From Galbitalea soli (GTDB taxonomy: Bacteria; Actinomycetota; Actinomycetes; Actinomycetales; Microbacteriaceae): a stretch of DNA of 64,000 nucleotides. Numbering within the stretch: the first letter of the stretch is position 1; each line of letters begins with the position of its first letter. The translations under genes were made by a program, and so were the position numbers. The stretch spans positions 434,001 through 498,000 of the forward strand of contig NZ_JAAGWZ010000002.1 of assembly GCF_010686725.1 (NCBI RefSeq), given 5' to 3'. Positions 1 to 10,000 of this stretch are shown here, in pieces. A model generated the notes under the pieces. It made no database searches, was not told where the DNA came from, and saw only the letters and a list, made by a program, of their open reading frames with translations.

Positions 1-14
1 GAAAGAATGGTCGG

Positions 15-985
<971 letters not shown>

Positions 986-989
<4 letters not shown>

Positions 990-1957
990 CCACCGCACTC
1001 ATCACCGGAATCACCGGCCAGACCGGTAGTTACCTCTGCGAGCAGCTGCTGGCCGCCGGGGTGCGGGTGCACGGCCTCGTGCGCGATGCGGATGACCTCG
1101 AGCCCAGTTTTCGCGAGCGCTCGCCGCAGGCGCTCCTCCACACCGGCGACCTCGCCTCCGCCGACGGCCTCCGTCGCCTCGTCGACGAGGTCGAGCCGGA
1201 CACCATCTACAACCTCGGCGGTCTCACCTCGGTGGCGGCGTCGTGGGACGATCCCGACGCGGTCGGCCTCATCAACGGCCTGCGCGTGGGAACCCTGCTG
1301 CAGGCCGCGCGGGACCTGGGGCGTCGGCGCGGCGAGCCCGTGGCTGTCGTGCAGGCCTCCACGGCCGAGATGTTCGGAAACGCGGCGCAGGTTCCCCAAA
1401 CGGAGTCGACGCCGATCGCACCCGTCAATCCCTACGGCGCGGCGAAGGCCTACGCGCATCACCTGGTGGGCGTGTACCGCGCCGCCGGTGTTCCGGCGTC
1501 GAGTTGCATTCTGTACAACCACGAGTCGCCGCGCAGGCCGGTGACCTTCGTGACCCGCAAGATCACGCGGGGTGTGGCCCGCATCGCGGCCGGTCTCGAC
1601 GACGCCCTCGTTCTCGGCAACCTCGATGCCGAGCGCGACTGGGGGTGGGCGCCCGACTACGCGGACGCGCTCGTGCGGGCGGCCGGGCATCCCGGTGACT
1701 ACATCATCGCGACCGGAGAGCGGCACACCGTTCGCGACTTCGTCGGCGCCGCCTTCGCCGCGGTCGGCATCGCGGAGTGGAGCGGCCTCGTTGTGCAGGA
1801 TCCGCGCTTCATGCGCCCGCAGGACGCGCCCACCCAACTCGGCGACGCGCGTCGGGCCCGTGAGGTGCTGGGCTGGGAGCCCCGGGTGCGCTTTGACGAA
1901 ATCGTGAGGCGCATGGTCGAGAATGACGTGGCGCTGATCGCCGCCCAGGCCGACTGA
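986..1957 (+). CDS. Gmd-like NAD(P)-dependent sugar-nucleotide dehydratase (second paralogue)
   Basis: 323-residue paralogue of the gene just upstream. It keeps the Rossmann loop GITGQTG (8-14), the ASTAEMFG segment (near 125-132), the YGAAK catalytic motif (Y150, K154), FVTRKITRG and LGNLDAERDWG. The start is a GTG whose last two bases are shared with the upstream stop codon. The family motifs favour a GDP-mannose 4,6-dehydratase fold. A tandem copy that has diverged could instead act on the 4-keto product (epimerase or reductase such as Rmd/Fcl-like) or pair with the first protein. Those alternatives are inference. It clearly belongs to the same operon and sugar pathway. Confidence 0.8.
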
Positions 1958-1970
1958 CCGAAGGACACCC

Positions 1971-4079
1971 GTGCTGCCGCTTCTCCTCATCATCGTGGTG
2001 CACGCCGCGATCTTCCTGCTCGCCGGCCTGCCCGCGGCGTTCAGCGTGCGCGGCGCCGCCGAGGGCTGGGTGACGCTGAAGATCGACGCCATCGCGCTCG
2101 GGCTCGTGCACCTCGTGCTCGCGATCACGCTGTACGCCTGGTTCGGCTGGGCGGGCCCGATCATCATCGCCGTGCTGTGGCTCGCGGAGCTCGTCTTCGC
2201 CATCGTGACTCGCGCCGGTCTCCCCGCGCGCCCCTCGCTCGCCACGACGGGGTGGCGACTGCCGCTCGCCTGGGTGATCGTCGCACTCGGCGCACTCGCG
2301 CTGCGGCTGCGCGAGGTCAACTTCCTGCCGTGGGTGGGCGACATGGGCGCCTACGTCAACTGGGCCAACGAGTTCGTGCGCATCGACCAGCTCAAGGCGA
2401 GCTGGCCGCCCTTCTTCTCGAGCTACCTCGCGATCAGTTCGCGGATGTTCGGCCCAGAGTTCACCGCCGCCGCCGTGCCGCTCTGCGGCATGCTGCTCCT
2501 CGCGGTCGTCGCCCGAGTGGCGCGGCGCCTGGGTGCGGGCCCCTGGGCGACACTGGCCACGGGTGCCGTGGTCGCGGTGAGCGTGCACGCCATCTGGTAT
2601 TCCTCCTTCCCGGCGAGTGAGGCGCTCAACGCTCCGGTCTTCCTGCTCTGGATCGGATGCCTGCTCGGGGGAATGTTCGCGGAGCGCCGGCGGCTTCCCG
2701 CCTGGCTCATCGCGGCGGCCGTCGTGATGGCGTCGCTCGGTCTTCTGCGCGGGACCGGACCGATCCTCCTGGCGCCTTTCATCGTGCTCGCCGTGCTCGC
2801 GGTCGTCGTCCCCGATTGGCGGGCGATGGCCCCCCGCTTCTGGGCGCTCTTCACCGCCAGCCTCGGCGGGGCTCTCGTGTCGTACTGGTACGGCATCGAG
2901 CGAATCCCGGCCTACTACATCGCGACCCAGGTGCACCAGTTGCTCCCCGGTCCGGTGTTCCATCTGTTCAAGTCACTCGGCCTGTTCCGGCCGACGGCGC
3001 TCACCGCGGTCGCGCTCGTGGCGCTCTCCGCCGTGCTCTGCGCGGCGGGAGTCCTCACGGCCCGGCGATTCGCGGGGCGGGCGCGCACCACCCGCGCACC
3101 CCGGGTGCTCGGCTACGTTCTGGGCGGCGGGATCGCCGCGGGGATTCTCGGGACGGTGATCCTCAACGCCGAGGTCTTTCACATCCTGCTACGCGAGGGT
3201 CTGTGGATCACGGTGATCGGCGTCGCCCTGCTGTTCGTCGTCGCCCGGTCGGCGGTGCCGCCGGCGGTCGCCGGTTTCGTGCAGTTCCTCGGGCTGACCG
3301 CCGGGATCTTCATCGCCATTCAGGCCTATCGGCTCAAGTTCGAGCGCGGGCACGCCTTCTACCTCTACTGGGATCGCTACCTCATGAGCGAGGTCATCCC
3401 GCTGCTCTTCGTCCTGCTGGGACTGGCCCTCACTGTGGCCTGGCAATGGCGGGTCGGGTCCTGGGTCTCGCGGATGCGCGGCTCGTCGTCGCGGCTCCGT
3501 CGCGTCGCGCCCGCGGTCGTCGCCGCCGTGCTCGCGCTGGGCGCCGCCGTGCCGACGATCCCCCAGCTCGTGCTCGTGGAGAAGGACACCTACATGGCGG
3601 GCGCCTATGAGTTCCAGACGGAGCTCAACTCCCTCGTGCCCTCGCCGTCGCTGCCCGTCGTGTGGGCGGCGACCTCGACGAGCCAGGCCCCCGGCTTCTT
3701 CTTCCCGAACACCTGGATGGCCTTCGCCAAGCCGATGGAGCGCAGCTTCGGCTACTCCGTGGTCGACACGCAGGGGCGGTCGAGCGACTTCGCGCCGGAC
3801 GAGGTCATGACGGCGCAGACGCTCGCGGTGCAGTCGGTGTGCGCGGCGTCGCCGGACTTCGTCGTGTTCGAGACGCAGCTGGGCGGCCCCGCGATGGATG
3901 CGCGCGTGAGCTCCCCGCAGATCACCTTCCGCCCGCTCGGGCAGCGGAGCAGCGACATCAGCCTGCTCAGCGAACCGCCGACGAAGGGCGACTGGACGCA
4001 CCTCGCCCTCACGGTGAAGGCCTGGCGCGTGCACGTCGACCCGGCGGCGACGAGCGGCCTGAGCTGCGTGCAGCCCTGA
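1971..4079 (+). CDS. Polytopic membrane protein, putative GT-C type glycosyltransferase
   Basis: 702-residue integral membrane protein with an N-terminal hydrophobic helix, about a dozen further hydrophobic segments up to roughly residue 525, and a soluble C-terminal tail of about 170 residues outside the membrane. An acidic loop GDMGAYVNWANEF (D124) after an early helix resembles the catalytic first loop of GT-C lipid-linked-sugar transferases, but no family can be named with certainty. The GTG start at 1971 is preceded by a clear GAAGGA ribosome site 7 nt upstream. It follows the two Gmd-type genes by 13 nt and is probably in the same operon, which suggests a role in polymerising or transferring the sugar made by them. 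Confidence 0.7.
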   Translation: MLPLLLIIVVHAAIFLLAGLPAAFSVRGAAEGWVTLKIDAIALGLVHLVLAITLYAWFGWAGPIIIAVLWLAELVFAIVTRAGLPARPSLATTGWRLPLAWVIVALGALALRLREVNFLPWVGDMGAYVNWANEFVRIDQLKASWPPFFSSYLAISSRMFGPEFTAAAVPLCGMLLLAVVARVARRLGAGPWATLATGAVVAVSVHAIWYSSFPASEALNAPVFLLWIGCLLGGMFAERRRLPAWLIAAAVVMASLGLLRGTGPILLAPFIVLAVLAVVVPDWRAMAPRFWALFTASLGGALVSYWYGIERIPAYYIATQVHQLLPGPVFHLFKSLGLFRPTALTAVALVALSAVLCAAGVLTARRFAGRARTTRAPRVLGYVLGGGIAAGILGTVILNAEVFHILLREGLWITVIGVALLFVVARSAVPPAVAGFVQFLGLTAGIFIAIQAYRLKFERGHAFYLYWDRYLMSEVIPLLFVLLGLALTVAWQWRVGSWVSRMRGSSSRLRRVAPAVVAAVLALGAAVPTIPQLVLVEKDTYMAGAYEFQTELNSLVPSPSLPVVWAATSTSQAPGFFFPNTWMAFAKPMERSFGYSVVDTQGRSSDFAPDEVMTAQTLAVQSVCAASPDFVVFETQLGGPAMDARVSSPQITFRPLGQRSSDISLLSEPPTKGDWTHLALTVKAWRVHVDPAATSGLSCVQP

Positions 4080-4142
4080 GACCGGCCGCGCGCCGACGGC
4101 GCAGCGCTACCAGGCCCGAACCCGACAGGACAGCGCGAGCGA

Positions 4143-5633
4143 TCAGTCGGTGGTCGGATACTTCGTCGATGCCCAGGCGAAGTAGCCGTTGCCGCCCGCG
4201 AGGATGCACAGCGCCTGCGAGTAGCCGTACTTCGCCATGTTCGCGCTGAACGCCGTCAACTGCGTGGGACTCGGCTGCGCCCCGTCGAACAGGAGCGCGT
4301 ACCCCGCCGCCGCGACCCTGGCCTGCGTCGCGCGGTTGTTCCACAGGTCGTCGACCACGCCGCCGCGACCCACCTTCGCGAGCTTCGCCTCGAAGGTCGC
4401 GATCTCGGCGGGGTGAGGCGCTCGCCCGATGGTGAATTGGAACAGTGCCGTGAGGAACCCGGGAGTGTTGTCCTGTCCGATCGAGCGGTAGTACTCGGCC
4501 GTCTTCAACAGGGTCGGCACCACGGCGTTCTGCTTCACCCGGCCCGCGATCACGGCGGAGACCATCGAGCTGAGCTCGGTCGCCGTGGGCGCACGCCCCA
4601 GCACCGACTGGTAGCTCGTTGAGACGAGCCGGTTGCGGTACTCGGTCGAGACGATGAGGGAGTGGGTGAAGTCGACGCGTGACGGATGCGCGAGCAGGAA
4701 CTTGCCCTGGCGGTACTGGTCGTTCTGGCTCGCGCCGCGACCGAGCAGGGCCATGTAGTCGGCCTGCACGAACGACAGGGTGGCCTGCGGGATGACGCTC
4801 GAGCCGAACCAGTCGTTGAAGTAGCGCCAGAAGTTGCGGTTGCCGTAGGAGGAGCAGCTGTCGCCCGAGCCGTAGAGGTTCGCGAGCGCCGCGTTGTCGG
4901 GCGTGTACGGCGTGTAGGTGTACAGGTTCGAGGTGGCCTTGTTCGCGATCGTGATCGACTTGTATCCGCAGGCGCGGTTCGGATTGATGAGCACGTTCAC
5001 CGTGCGTCCGGGCAGGTAGTTGCTCACCGGGCGCGCGAAGGCGCGGGCGCCCCAGAACACCTGGCGGAAGAAGCCGTAGTACTGGCTCGCGCAGGCCGCC
5101 GTATCCGAGCATCCGTAGCCCATCGCCTTGCGATAGGTGAGCGAGGTGGAGGCGGTGCGGGTGACGAGGCCCTGCTCCTTCTGGAGCGTGACGATGATGG
5201 CCTGCGGGTTGACGTGGCAGTACTGCGCGACCTTCCAGATGATGGTCGCCGCGGACTCGTTCTTCGCGCCCTGGTAGGGGGCGCAGACGTGCTGAATGTA
5301 GCCGCCGGTCGTCGGCACGTCGAAGTTCACCGTGTCCATGTGGAAGTCCTTGAGGCACATCGTCGTGCAGCTCGCCCCCTTCAGATTCAGGAAGGACTGG
5401 ATCTGGGCCGGCGTCATCGAGGTGGAGTAGAACATCACCGCGTCGCTGATGAGGTTGCCGCGCTGGAACTCCGATGGGGAGGGAGCGGCGCTCGCGCTCT
5501 CGCTCGCGAGCGGCGAGACGAGCGCGACGCCCGACAGGAGGGCCGCGATGGCGGCGGTGGCGGCGAGGGGCCGGGCGCGGCGCAGAAGCGCGCTCACCCC
5601 TCGCTCGAGCGTGTGCACTGCGGTGTGGAGCAT
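4143..5633 (-). CDS. Secreted protein with N-terminal actinobacterial domain and C-terminal DUF4214-like repeats
   Basis: 496 residues with a long Sec signal peptide: basic N-terminus, hydrophobic core about 24-44, ASA cleavage near 49. Residues 55-285 form a Cys-containing domain widespread in secreted actinobacterial proteins (ATIIWKVAQYCHVNP, TLQKEQGLVTR, YGSGDSCSSYGNRNFW). The conserved Glu in KEQGL hints at a lysozyme-like fold, but this is unproven. Residues 290-490 hold several copies of a unit containing YxxLLGRxx..., e.g. YQSVLGRAPTATEL and FTIGRAPHPAEI, typical of DUF4214. It lies convergent to the glycan operon, so its product may bind or trim the surface glycan. No good Shine-Dalgarno precedes the ATG. 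A strong hairpin sits just upstream. Confidence 0.75.
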   Translation of the reverse strand: MLHTAVHTLERGVSALLRRARPLAATAAIAALLSGVALVSPLASESASAAPSPSEFQRGNLISDAVMFYSTSMTPAQIQSFLNLKGASCTTMCLKDFHMDTVNFDVPTTGGYIQHVCAPYQGAKNESAATIIWKVAQYCHVNPQAIIVTLQKEQGLVTRTASTSLTYRKAMGYGCSDTAACASQYYGFFRQVFWGARAFARPVSNYLPGRTVNVLINPNRACGYKSITIANKATSNLYTYTPYTPDNAALANLYGSGDSCSSYGNRNFWRYFNDWFGSSVIPQATLSFVQADYMALLGRGASQNDQYRQGKFLLAHPSRVDFTHSLIVSTEYRNRLVSTSYQSVLGRAPTATELSSMVSAVIAGRVKQNAVVPTLLKTAEYYRSIGQDNTPGFLTALFQFTIGRAPHPAEIATFEAKLAKVGRGGVVDDLWNNRATQARVAAAGYALLFDGAQPSPTQLTAFSANMAKYGYSQALCILAGGNGYFAWASTKYPTTD

Positions 5634-5648
5634 GAGGTGATCCCGTTC

Positions 5649-5683
5649 GTCGAGCAGTGGGGACCAAATCCCCCCGGCTCGAC
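5649..5683 (-). promoter_or_regulatory. Interrupted hairpin in the 5' leader of the secreted DUF4214-like gene
   Basis: GTCGAGC (5649-5655) pairs with GCTCGAC (5677-5683), and inside it GGGGA (5659-5663) pairs with TCCCC (5669-5673), giving 12 base pairs separated by a small internal loop. It lies 16 nt before the start codon of the minus-strand gene, so it would fold in the mRNA leader. It could control translation or stability. No known riboswitch class was recognised. Confidence 0.4.
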
Positions 5684-5748
5684 CGAATCGGGTGCATTCG
5701 AGCGTCGGATCCCCTCTTTTCAGGGTAAACGCTCGTTCGGGATTCGCC

Positions 5749-5766
5749 CACCCCCTTTATGGGGTG
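5749..5766. promoter_or_regulatory. Inverted repeat in the divergent intergenic region
   Basis: CACCCC(C)TTTATGGGGTG is a perfect 6-bp inverted repeat between the divergent genes starting at 5633 (minus) and 5826 (plus). It could be an operator shared by both promoters. There is no T-tract that would make it a terminator. Confidence 0.25.
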
Positions 5767-5813
5767 GAGTTCACCGCCCCGGCCGCCGGTCGGGTGCGGC
5801 GGGGCACTCCCTC

Positions 5814-5819
5814 TAAACT
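5814..5819 (+). promoter_or_regulatory. Leaderless-type -10 box (TAAACT)
   Basis: TAAACT ends 6 nt before the GTG at 5826, the spacing expected if transcription begins at the start codon. No convincing -35 box is seen. Confidence 0.35.
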
Positions 5820-5825
5820 GATCCG

Positions 5826-6047
5826 GTGACGGATCCGGGTGCGCGCGACGACGAGCTGGAGCGCTGGCTGCAGACGGTCGACCGCACCACCCGGCGGCAC
5901 GGCGCCGTCGACCGCACGCTCCGGGATGACCGCTCCGGCCCCCTCACCATCCCGATCCGTTTCGCCTTCAAGGTGCTCGAGGTCGGCCCGTCGCGGGCGC
6001 TCTCCCTCGGCATGGGCGTCGTCGCCGCCAAGCTCGGACGGCGGTAG
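5826..6047 (+). CDS. Small conserved-looking protein of unknown function
   Basis: 73-residue soluble protein beginning MTDPGARDDELERWLQ and ending in a hydrophobic/basic stretch with LSLGMGVVAAKLGRR. No domain is recognised. It is the first gene of a dense glycosyltransferase operon: only 3 nt separate its stop from the GTG of the next gene, and a TAAACT box precedes its GTG at leaderless spacing. The N-terminal half is acidic and probably helical. The C-terminal part could be a short amphipathic membrane-associating helix. A helper or anchoring role for the glycosyltransferases is only inference. Confidence 0.6.
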   Translation: MTDPGARDDELERWLQTVDRTTRRHGAVDRTLRDDRSGPLTIPIRFAFKVLEVGPSRALSLGMGVVAAKLGRR

Positions 6048-6050
6048 CCG

Positions 6051-7541
6051 GTGGCCGACACCCCGCGCACCGAGCGACTGCGCGCCCTGCTGCTCCAGCG
6101 GCTGCGCGAGGCCGCGCGCGTGCTGCTGCCCATCGCACCCGAGACGGACGACCCCTACGAACTGCTGGATGCCCTCGCCGAGTCCGTGCGCGACACCCCC
6201 GCCCACGACCGCCTGTGGCTCCTCTTCACCGCGACCGCCGGTGCCTTCCCCACACCAGCCCAGTTCGAGTCGCTGCGCCGCCGGCTCGTGCTCTGCCGCC
6301 CCGGCGAGGCCCGCTCGACGGTGCTGGAGGAGACGCTCGACGCCGCGAGCGCGGCGGGCGAGTGGGAGCGGCCGCTCCGCGTGGTGGAGGGCGTGACCGT
6401 CGTCGACGTCAACTTCTGCGCCAAGTTCGTGCACAACACCGGGATCCAGCGCGTGGTGCGCGAGGTGATCCCGCACCTCCTCGACGTCGCGACCTCGCCC
6501 GTGGAGCTCGTCGCCTGGACGCGCCGCTCGGGGCTCTTGCGCGGTCTCACCGCCGTCGAACGCCAGCGCGTCGTCGCCTGGCGCGAGCTCGCCGCGGGGC
6601 AGGCGCCGGAGTTCGCACCGCAGCCCGAGGAGCTGATCGTGCCGTGGCACTCCCGGGTCTTCCTGCCGGAGGTTCCGGAGCCCGCGCTCGTGGAACGCCT
6701 GGCGGCGCTCGCCGAGTTCTCGGGCAACCGCGTCTCGCTCATCGGGTACGACACGATCCCGATCGCGAGCGCCGATCTCGTCGCCGCGAGCGAGGCCGAG
6801 CGCTTCGCCCGCTACCTCTCGGTCGTGAAGCACGCCGACGAGGTGGTCGCGATCAGTCGCTCGGTCGCCGATGAGTTCGGGGGCTTCCTGGACGCGCTCG
6901 CCGCGCAGGGGCTCGCGGGGCCGCGCGTGACCGCCGTTCCGCTGGCCGCGGACGTGCCGCCGCAGACCGGGGAGGCGCCCGCGGAGACGCCGGTGCCGGT
7001 GATCCTGTCGGTCGGCAGTCACGAACCGCGCAAGAACCAGGACGCGGTGCTCTTCGCGGCGGAGCGACTGCTCGCGGAGGGCCACCGCTTCCGGCTCGTC
7101 TTCGTCGGGGGCGGCAGTCGCACGCGCACCCTGCCCTTCGACCGGCACCTGCGCGAGCTGCGCGCCCGCCACGGCTGGAACATCGAGTCGGTGCGCGGGA
7201 TGCGCGATCGCGAGCTCTGGCAGCTGTACCGCTCGGCGCGCTTCTCGGTTTTCCCCTCCCTGCACGAGGGCTACGGCCTCCCGGTGGTCGAGTCGCTCGC
7301 TCTCGGCACCCCGGTGCTGACCGGCGACTACGGCAGCCTCGCCGAGATCGCGGCGAACGGCGGCTGCCTCACCGTCGACCCGCGCGACGACGACGCGATC
7401 ACCGACGGCATGCGCGCCCTGCTCACGGATGACCAGCTCATCGCCCGCCTCACCGCCGAGGCCGCGCGCATCCCGCCACGCAGCTGGCACGACTACGCGA
7501 CGGAACTCTGGTCGGCCGGACGGCTGGGGGAGCACTCGTGA
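6051..7541 (+). CDS. GT4-family glycosyltransferase (GT-B fold)
   Basis: 496-residue cytoplasmic glycosyltransferase. The N-terminal domain has FVHNTGIQRVVREV, a segment shared with the next gene. The C-terminal nucleotide-sugar domain shows SVGSHEPRKNQ, the LVFVGGGSRT strand, FSVFPSLHEGYGLPVVES (the E-x7-E motif of GT4) and LAEIAANGGCLTVDPRD. It likely transfers a sugar from a nucleotide donor (possibly the GDP-6-deoxyhexose made upstream) to a lipid-linked glycan. The GTG start lies 3 nt after the small upstream gene. The end overlaps the paralogous next gene by 4 nt. Substrate cannot be read from sequence. Confidence 0.88.
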   Translation: MADTPRTERLRALLLQRLREAARVLLPIAPETDDPYELLDALAESVRDTPAHDRLWLLFTATAGAFPTPAQFESLRRRLVLCRPGEARSTVLEETLDAASAAGEWERPLRVVEGVTVVDVNFCAKFVHNTGIQRVVREVIPHLLDVATSPVELVAWTRRSGLLRGLTAVERQRVVAWRELAAGQAPEFAPQPEELIVPWHSRVFLPEVPEPALVERLAALAEFSGNRVSLIGYDTIPIASADLVAASEAERFARYLSVVKHADEVVAISRSVADEFGGFLDALAAQGLAGPRVTAVPLAADVPPQTGEAPAETPVPVILSVGSHEPRKNQDAVLFAAERLLAEGHRFRLVFVGGGSRTRTLPFDRHLRELRARHGWNIESVRGMRDRELWQLYRSARFSVFPSLHEGYGLPVVESLALGTPVLTGDYGSLAEIAANGGCLTVDPRDDDAITDGMRALLTDDQLIARLTAEAARIPPRSWHDYATELWSAGRLGEHS

Positions 7542-8989
7542 TCTCGCGCAGCGCCCTCGTCGCGCGCCTCGCGCTCTGCGCGGAGACGCTCGGGGCGACC
7601 CCGATTCCGGCGGGCGCGTCGGTGGAGTTCGCGGTCGGCTCCCTCTCGACCGGGCTGGGCGCGCCGCGGGCCGAGACGAGCTACCTGCTGCTCGCCGTGC
7701 TGCGGGCGGTCATCCCGCAGGCGGAGGAGGTGGTCGTGTTCGAACGTCGCTGGCGCCTCGACGGCGCGCCCGCCGTGCTCGAGGCCCTCGTCGCGCGCGT
7801 GCGGCGGGAGGAGCTGCGCCGCCCGCTCAGCGCGCCCACCGTTCAGGTCCTGGGCGGCACGATCGTCGACGTGCACGACACCGCGCACACGACTTTCACG
7901 ACGGGGATCCAGCGCGTGGTGCGGTCGACGCTCGCGCAGTGGGCCGGCGTGCACGCCCTGACCCTCGTCGCCTGGACCGCGGGCTTCACCGCCCCCCGGT
8001 TGCTCAGCCCCACCGAGCGCGTTCTCGTCGATGGTGGTGCCGAGGGCGTCGAGAAGACGCTCGTGGTCGTGCCGTGGAACGCCCGCTACGTGCTGCCCGA
8101 GATCGCGACGGATGAGCGGCGCGCGTCGCGCCTGCGCGCGATCGCGCTGTACTCGGGCTCGCGCGCGGTGGCGGTCGGTCACGACTGCATCCCCATCACC
8201 TCCGCCGAGACCGCGGGCGGCGGCATGCCGGGCGGATTCGCGCGCTACCTCTCCGCCCTCGCCGAGTTCGACGCGGTCGCCGCGACCTCCGGCTCCTCCT
8301 CGGCCGAGTTCTCCGGCTGGCGGCGCATGCTGGGCGGCGCGGGCCTGCGGGGACCGGAAATCCGGATCGTCGGGCTGCCCACCGCGGACGGGGTCGCGGC
8401 GTCACCGGACGCGGCCGCCGAGCTCATCGCCGCCGGCGTCGACCCCGCCGACCGCCTGGTGCTCGCGGTCGGCAGTCACGAGCCGCGCAAGAACCACCTC
8501 GCCCTCCTGCAGGCGGCCGAGCTCGCCTGGCGCGATGGCGCCCGGTTCACGCTCGTGATCGTCGGCGGCAACTCCTGGGACGCGGGCGGCTTCCACCGGG
8601 CGCTCGACGCGGCCCGGGCGCGCGGACGCCGGGTCATCACCCTCTCCTCCGCGCCCGACACCCTCGTCTGGGCCCTGTACGGCCGGGCGGAGTTCACGGT
8701 GTTCCCCTCGCTCAACGAGGGCTTCGGGCTTCCCGTCGCCGAGTCCATCTCGCGCGGGGTGCCGGTGATCACCTCCGACTTCGGCAGCATGCGCGAGCTG
8801 GCCGAGGGGCGCGGGGGGCTGCTCGTGGACCCGCGGGATGACGCGGCGCTCGCGGCGGGCATCCGCACCCTGCTCGACGACCCCGAGCGCCTCGATGCGC
8901 TGCGGGCCGAGACGCACTCGGCCCCGCGCCGCGGCTGGGCGGAATACGCCGCAGAGCTGTGGAACGCGGTCGAGGGCCAAACCGCATAG
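7538..8989 (+). CDS. GT4-family glycosyltransferase, paralogue of the upstream gene
   Basis: 483 residues, colinear with the preceding glycosyltransferase: HTTFTTGIQRVVRSTL in the N-terminal half, AVGSHEPRKNHLALLQ, LVIVGGNSWDAGG, FTVFPSLNEGFGLPVAES with the E-x7-E motif, and GGLLVDPRDDAALAAG. The GTG start overlaps the upstream stop (GTGA), indicating translational coupling and a recent tandem duplication followed by divergence. It probably adds a neighbouring sugar in the same glycan. Donor and acceptor are unknown. Confidence 0.87.
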   Translation: MISRSALVARLALCAETLGATPIPAGASVEFAVGSLSTGLGAPRAETSYLLLAVLRAVIPQAEEVVVFERRWRLDGAPAVLEALVARVRREELRRPLSAPTVQVLGGTIVDVHDTAHTTFTTGIQRVVRSTLAQWAGVHALTLVAWTAGFTAPRLLSPTERVLVDGGAEGVEKTLVVVPWNARYVLPEIATDERRASRLRAIALYSGSRAVAVGHDCIPITSAETAGGGMPGGFARYLSALAEFDAVAATSGSSSAEFSGWRRMLGGAGLRGPEIRIVGLPTADGVAASPDAAAELIAAGVDPADRLVLAVGSHEPRKNHLALLQAAELAWRDGARFTLVIVGGNSWDAGGFHRALDAARARGRRVITLSSAPDTLVWALYGRAEFTVFPSLNEGFGLPVAESISRGVPVITSDFGSMRELAEGRGGLLVDPRDDAALAAGIRTLLDDPERLDALRAETHSAPRRGWAEYAAELWNAVEGQTA

Positions 8990-9041
8990 GGTTGAATTCG
9001 GCCTCACCCGTCGCGCGCCCCACCGGCCTCCCAGGAGCATC

Positions 9042-9998
9042 ATGAAAGTCTTCGTCCAGGTCCCGTGTCTCAACGAGGAGCAGACCCTTCCCCTCGTGCT
9101 CGCGGGCATCCCGAAGCAGATCCCCGGCGTGGACGAGATCGAGATCCTCATCATCGACGACGGTTCGACCGACCGCACCCTCGAGGTGGCGGCCGAGTTC
9201 GGCGTCACCCACTTCGTGCACCACGTGCGCAACATGGGCCTCGCCCGGTCGTTCCGCGACGGCATCGACTACGCCCTGCGCCACGGGGCCGACATCGTGG
9301 TCAACACCGACGGCGACAACCAGTACCCGCAGGAGCGCATCGCCGACCTCGTGCAGCCGATCATCGCGGGCGACGCCGACATCGTGATCGGTGACCGGCA
9401 GACGCACACCATCGAGCACTTCTCGCCGTTCAAGAAGCTGCTCCAGCGCGTCGGCAGCACGGTCGTCAACATCGCTGCGAGCACCGACCTGCCCGATGCG
9501 GCGAGCGGGTTCCGCGCGTACTCGCGCGCCTCGCTCTACCGGCTGAACGTGGTGACCCAGTTCAGCTACTGCATGGAGACGATCATCCAGGCCGGCAACA
9601 AGCGCATGAAGATCGCGAGCCTGGCGATCGACACCAACGCGAAGACCCGGGAGTCGAGGCTGTTCAGCTCGATGGGGCAGCACGTGGTGAAGTCGGCCGA
9701 GGCGATCCTGCGCAGCTACATCATGTTCAAGCCCTTCGCGCTGTTCGCCTGGCTCGGGGTGCTGCTCGTCATCGCCGGCCTGGTGCCGTTTGTGCGCTAC
9801 GCGATCCTCATCGGCGTGGGCGACGGCGGCAACCACCTGCAATCCCTCATCGTCGGCGTCGTGTTCTTCGCCGGGGCCATCATCGCCTTCGCGCTCGGCG
9901 TCCTCGCCGACCTCCTCCGCACCAACCGCATCCTCCTGGAGGAGACCCTCGAGCGGCTGAAGGAGCTCCAGTACGACGCCGCAGAGGTTCGTCGGTAG
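9042..9998 (+). CDS. GT2-family glycosyltransferase with C-terminal membrane helices
   Basis: 318 residues starting MKVFVQVPCLNEEQTLP. The GT-A domain (about 1-220) has IIDDGSTDRT and the DXD-like NTDGDNQYP, as in polyprenyl-phosphate glycosyltransferases. Two hydrophobic helices follow (about 240-262 and 275-300), anchoring it in the inner membrane. The ATG at 9042 was chosen because the conserved strand starts there and AGGAG lies 6 nt upstream. Translation of the open frame before it is unlike a protein. TAGGGT at 8987-8992 could be a separate promoter. A likely role is making a polyprenyl-linked sugar donor. Confidence 0.87.
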   Translation: MKVFVQVPCLNEEQTLPLVLAGIPKQIPGVDEIEILIIDDGSTDRTLEVAAEFGVTHFVHHVRNMGLARSFRDGIDYALRHGADIVVNTDGDNQYPQERIADLVQPIIAGDADIVIGDRQTHTIEHFSPFKKLLQRVGSTVVNIAASTDLPDAASGFRAYSRASLYRLNVVTQFSYCMETIIQAGNKRMKIASLAIDTNAKTRESRLFSSMGQHVVKSAEAILRSYIMFKPFALFAWLGVLLVIAGLVPFVRYAILIGVGDGGNHLQSLIVGVVFFAGAIIAFALGVLADLLRTNRILLEETLERLKELQYDAAEVRR

Positions 9999-10000
9999 GC

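Noticed and set aside
5634-5643. GAGGTGATCC resembling the complement of the 16S rRNA 3' end
   Set aside because: Ten-base match only; no other rRNA sequence around it.
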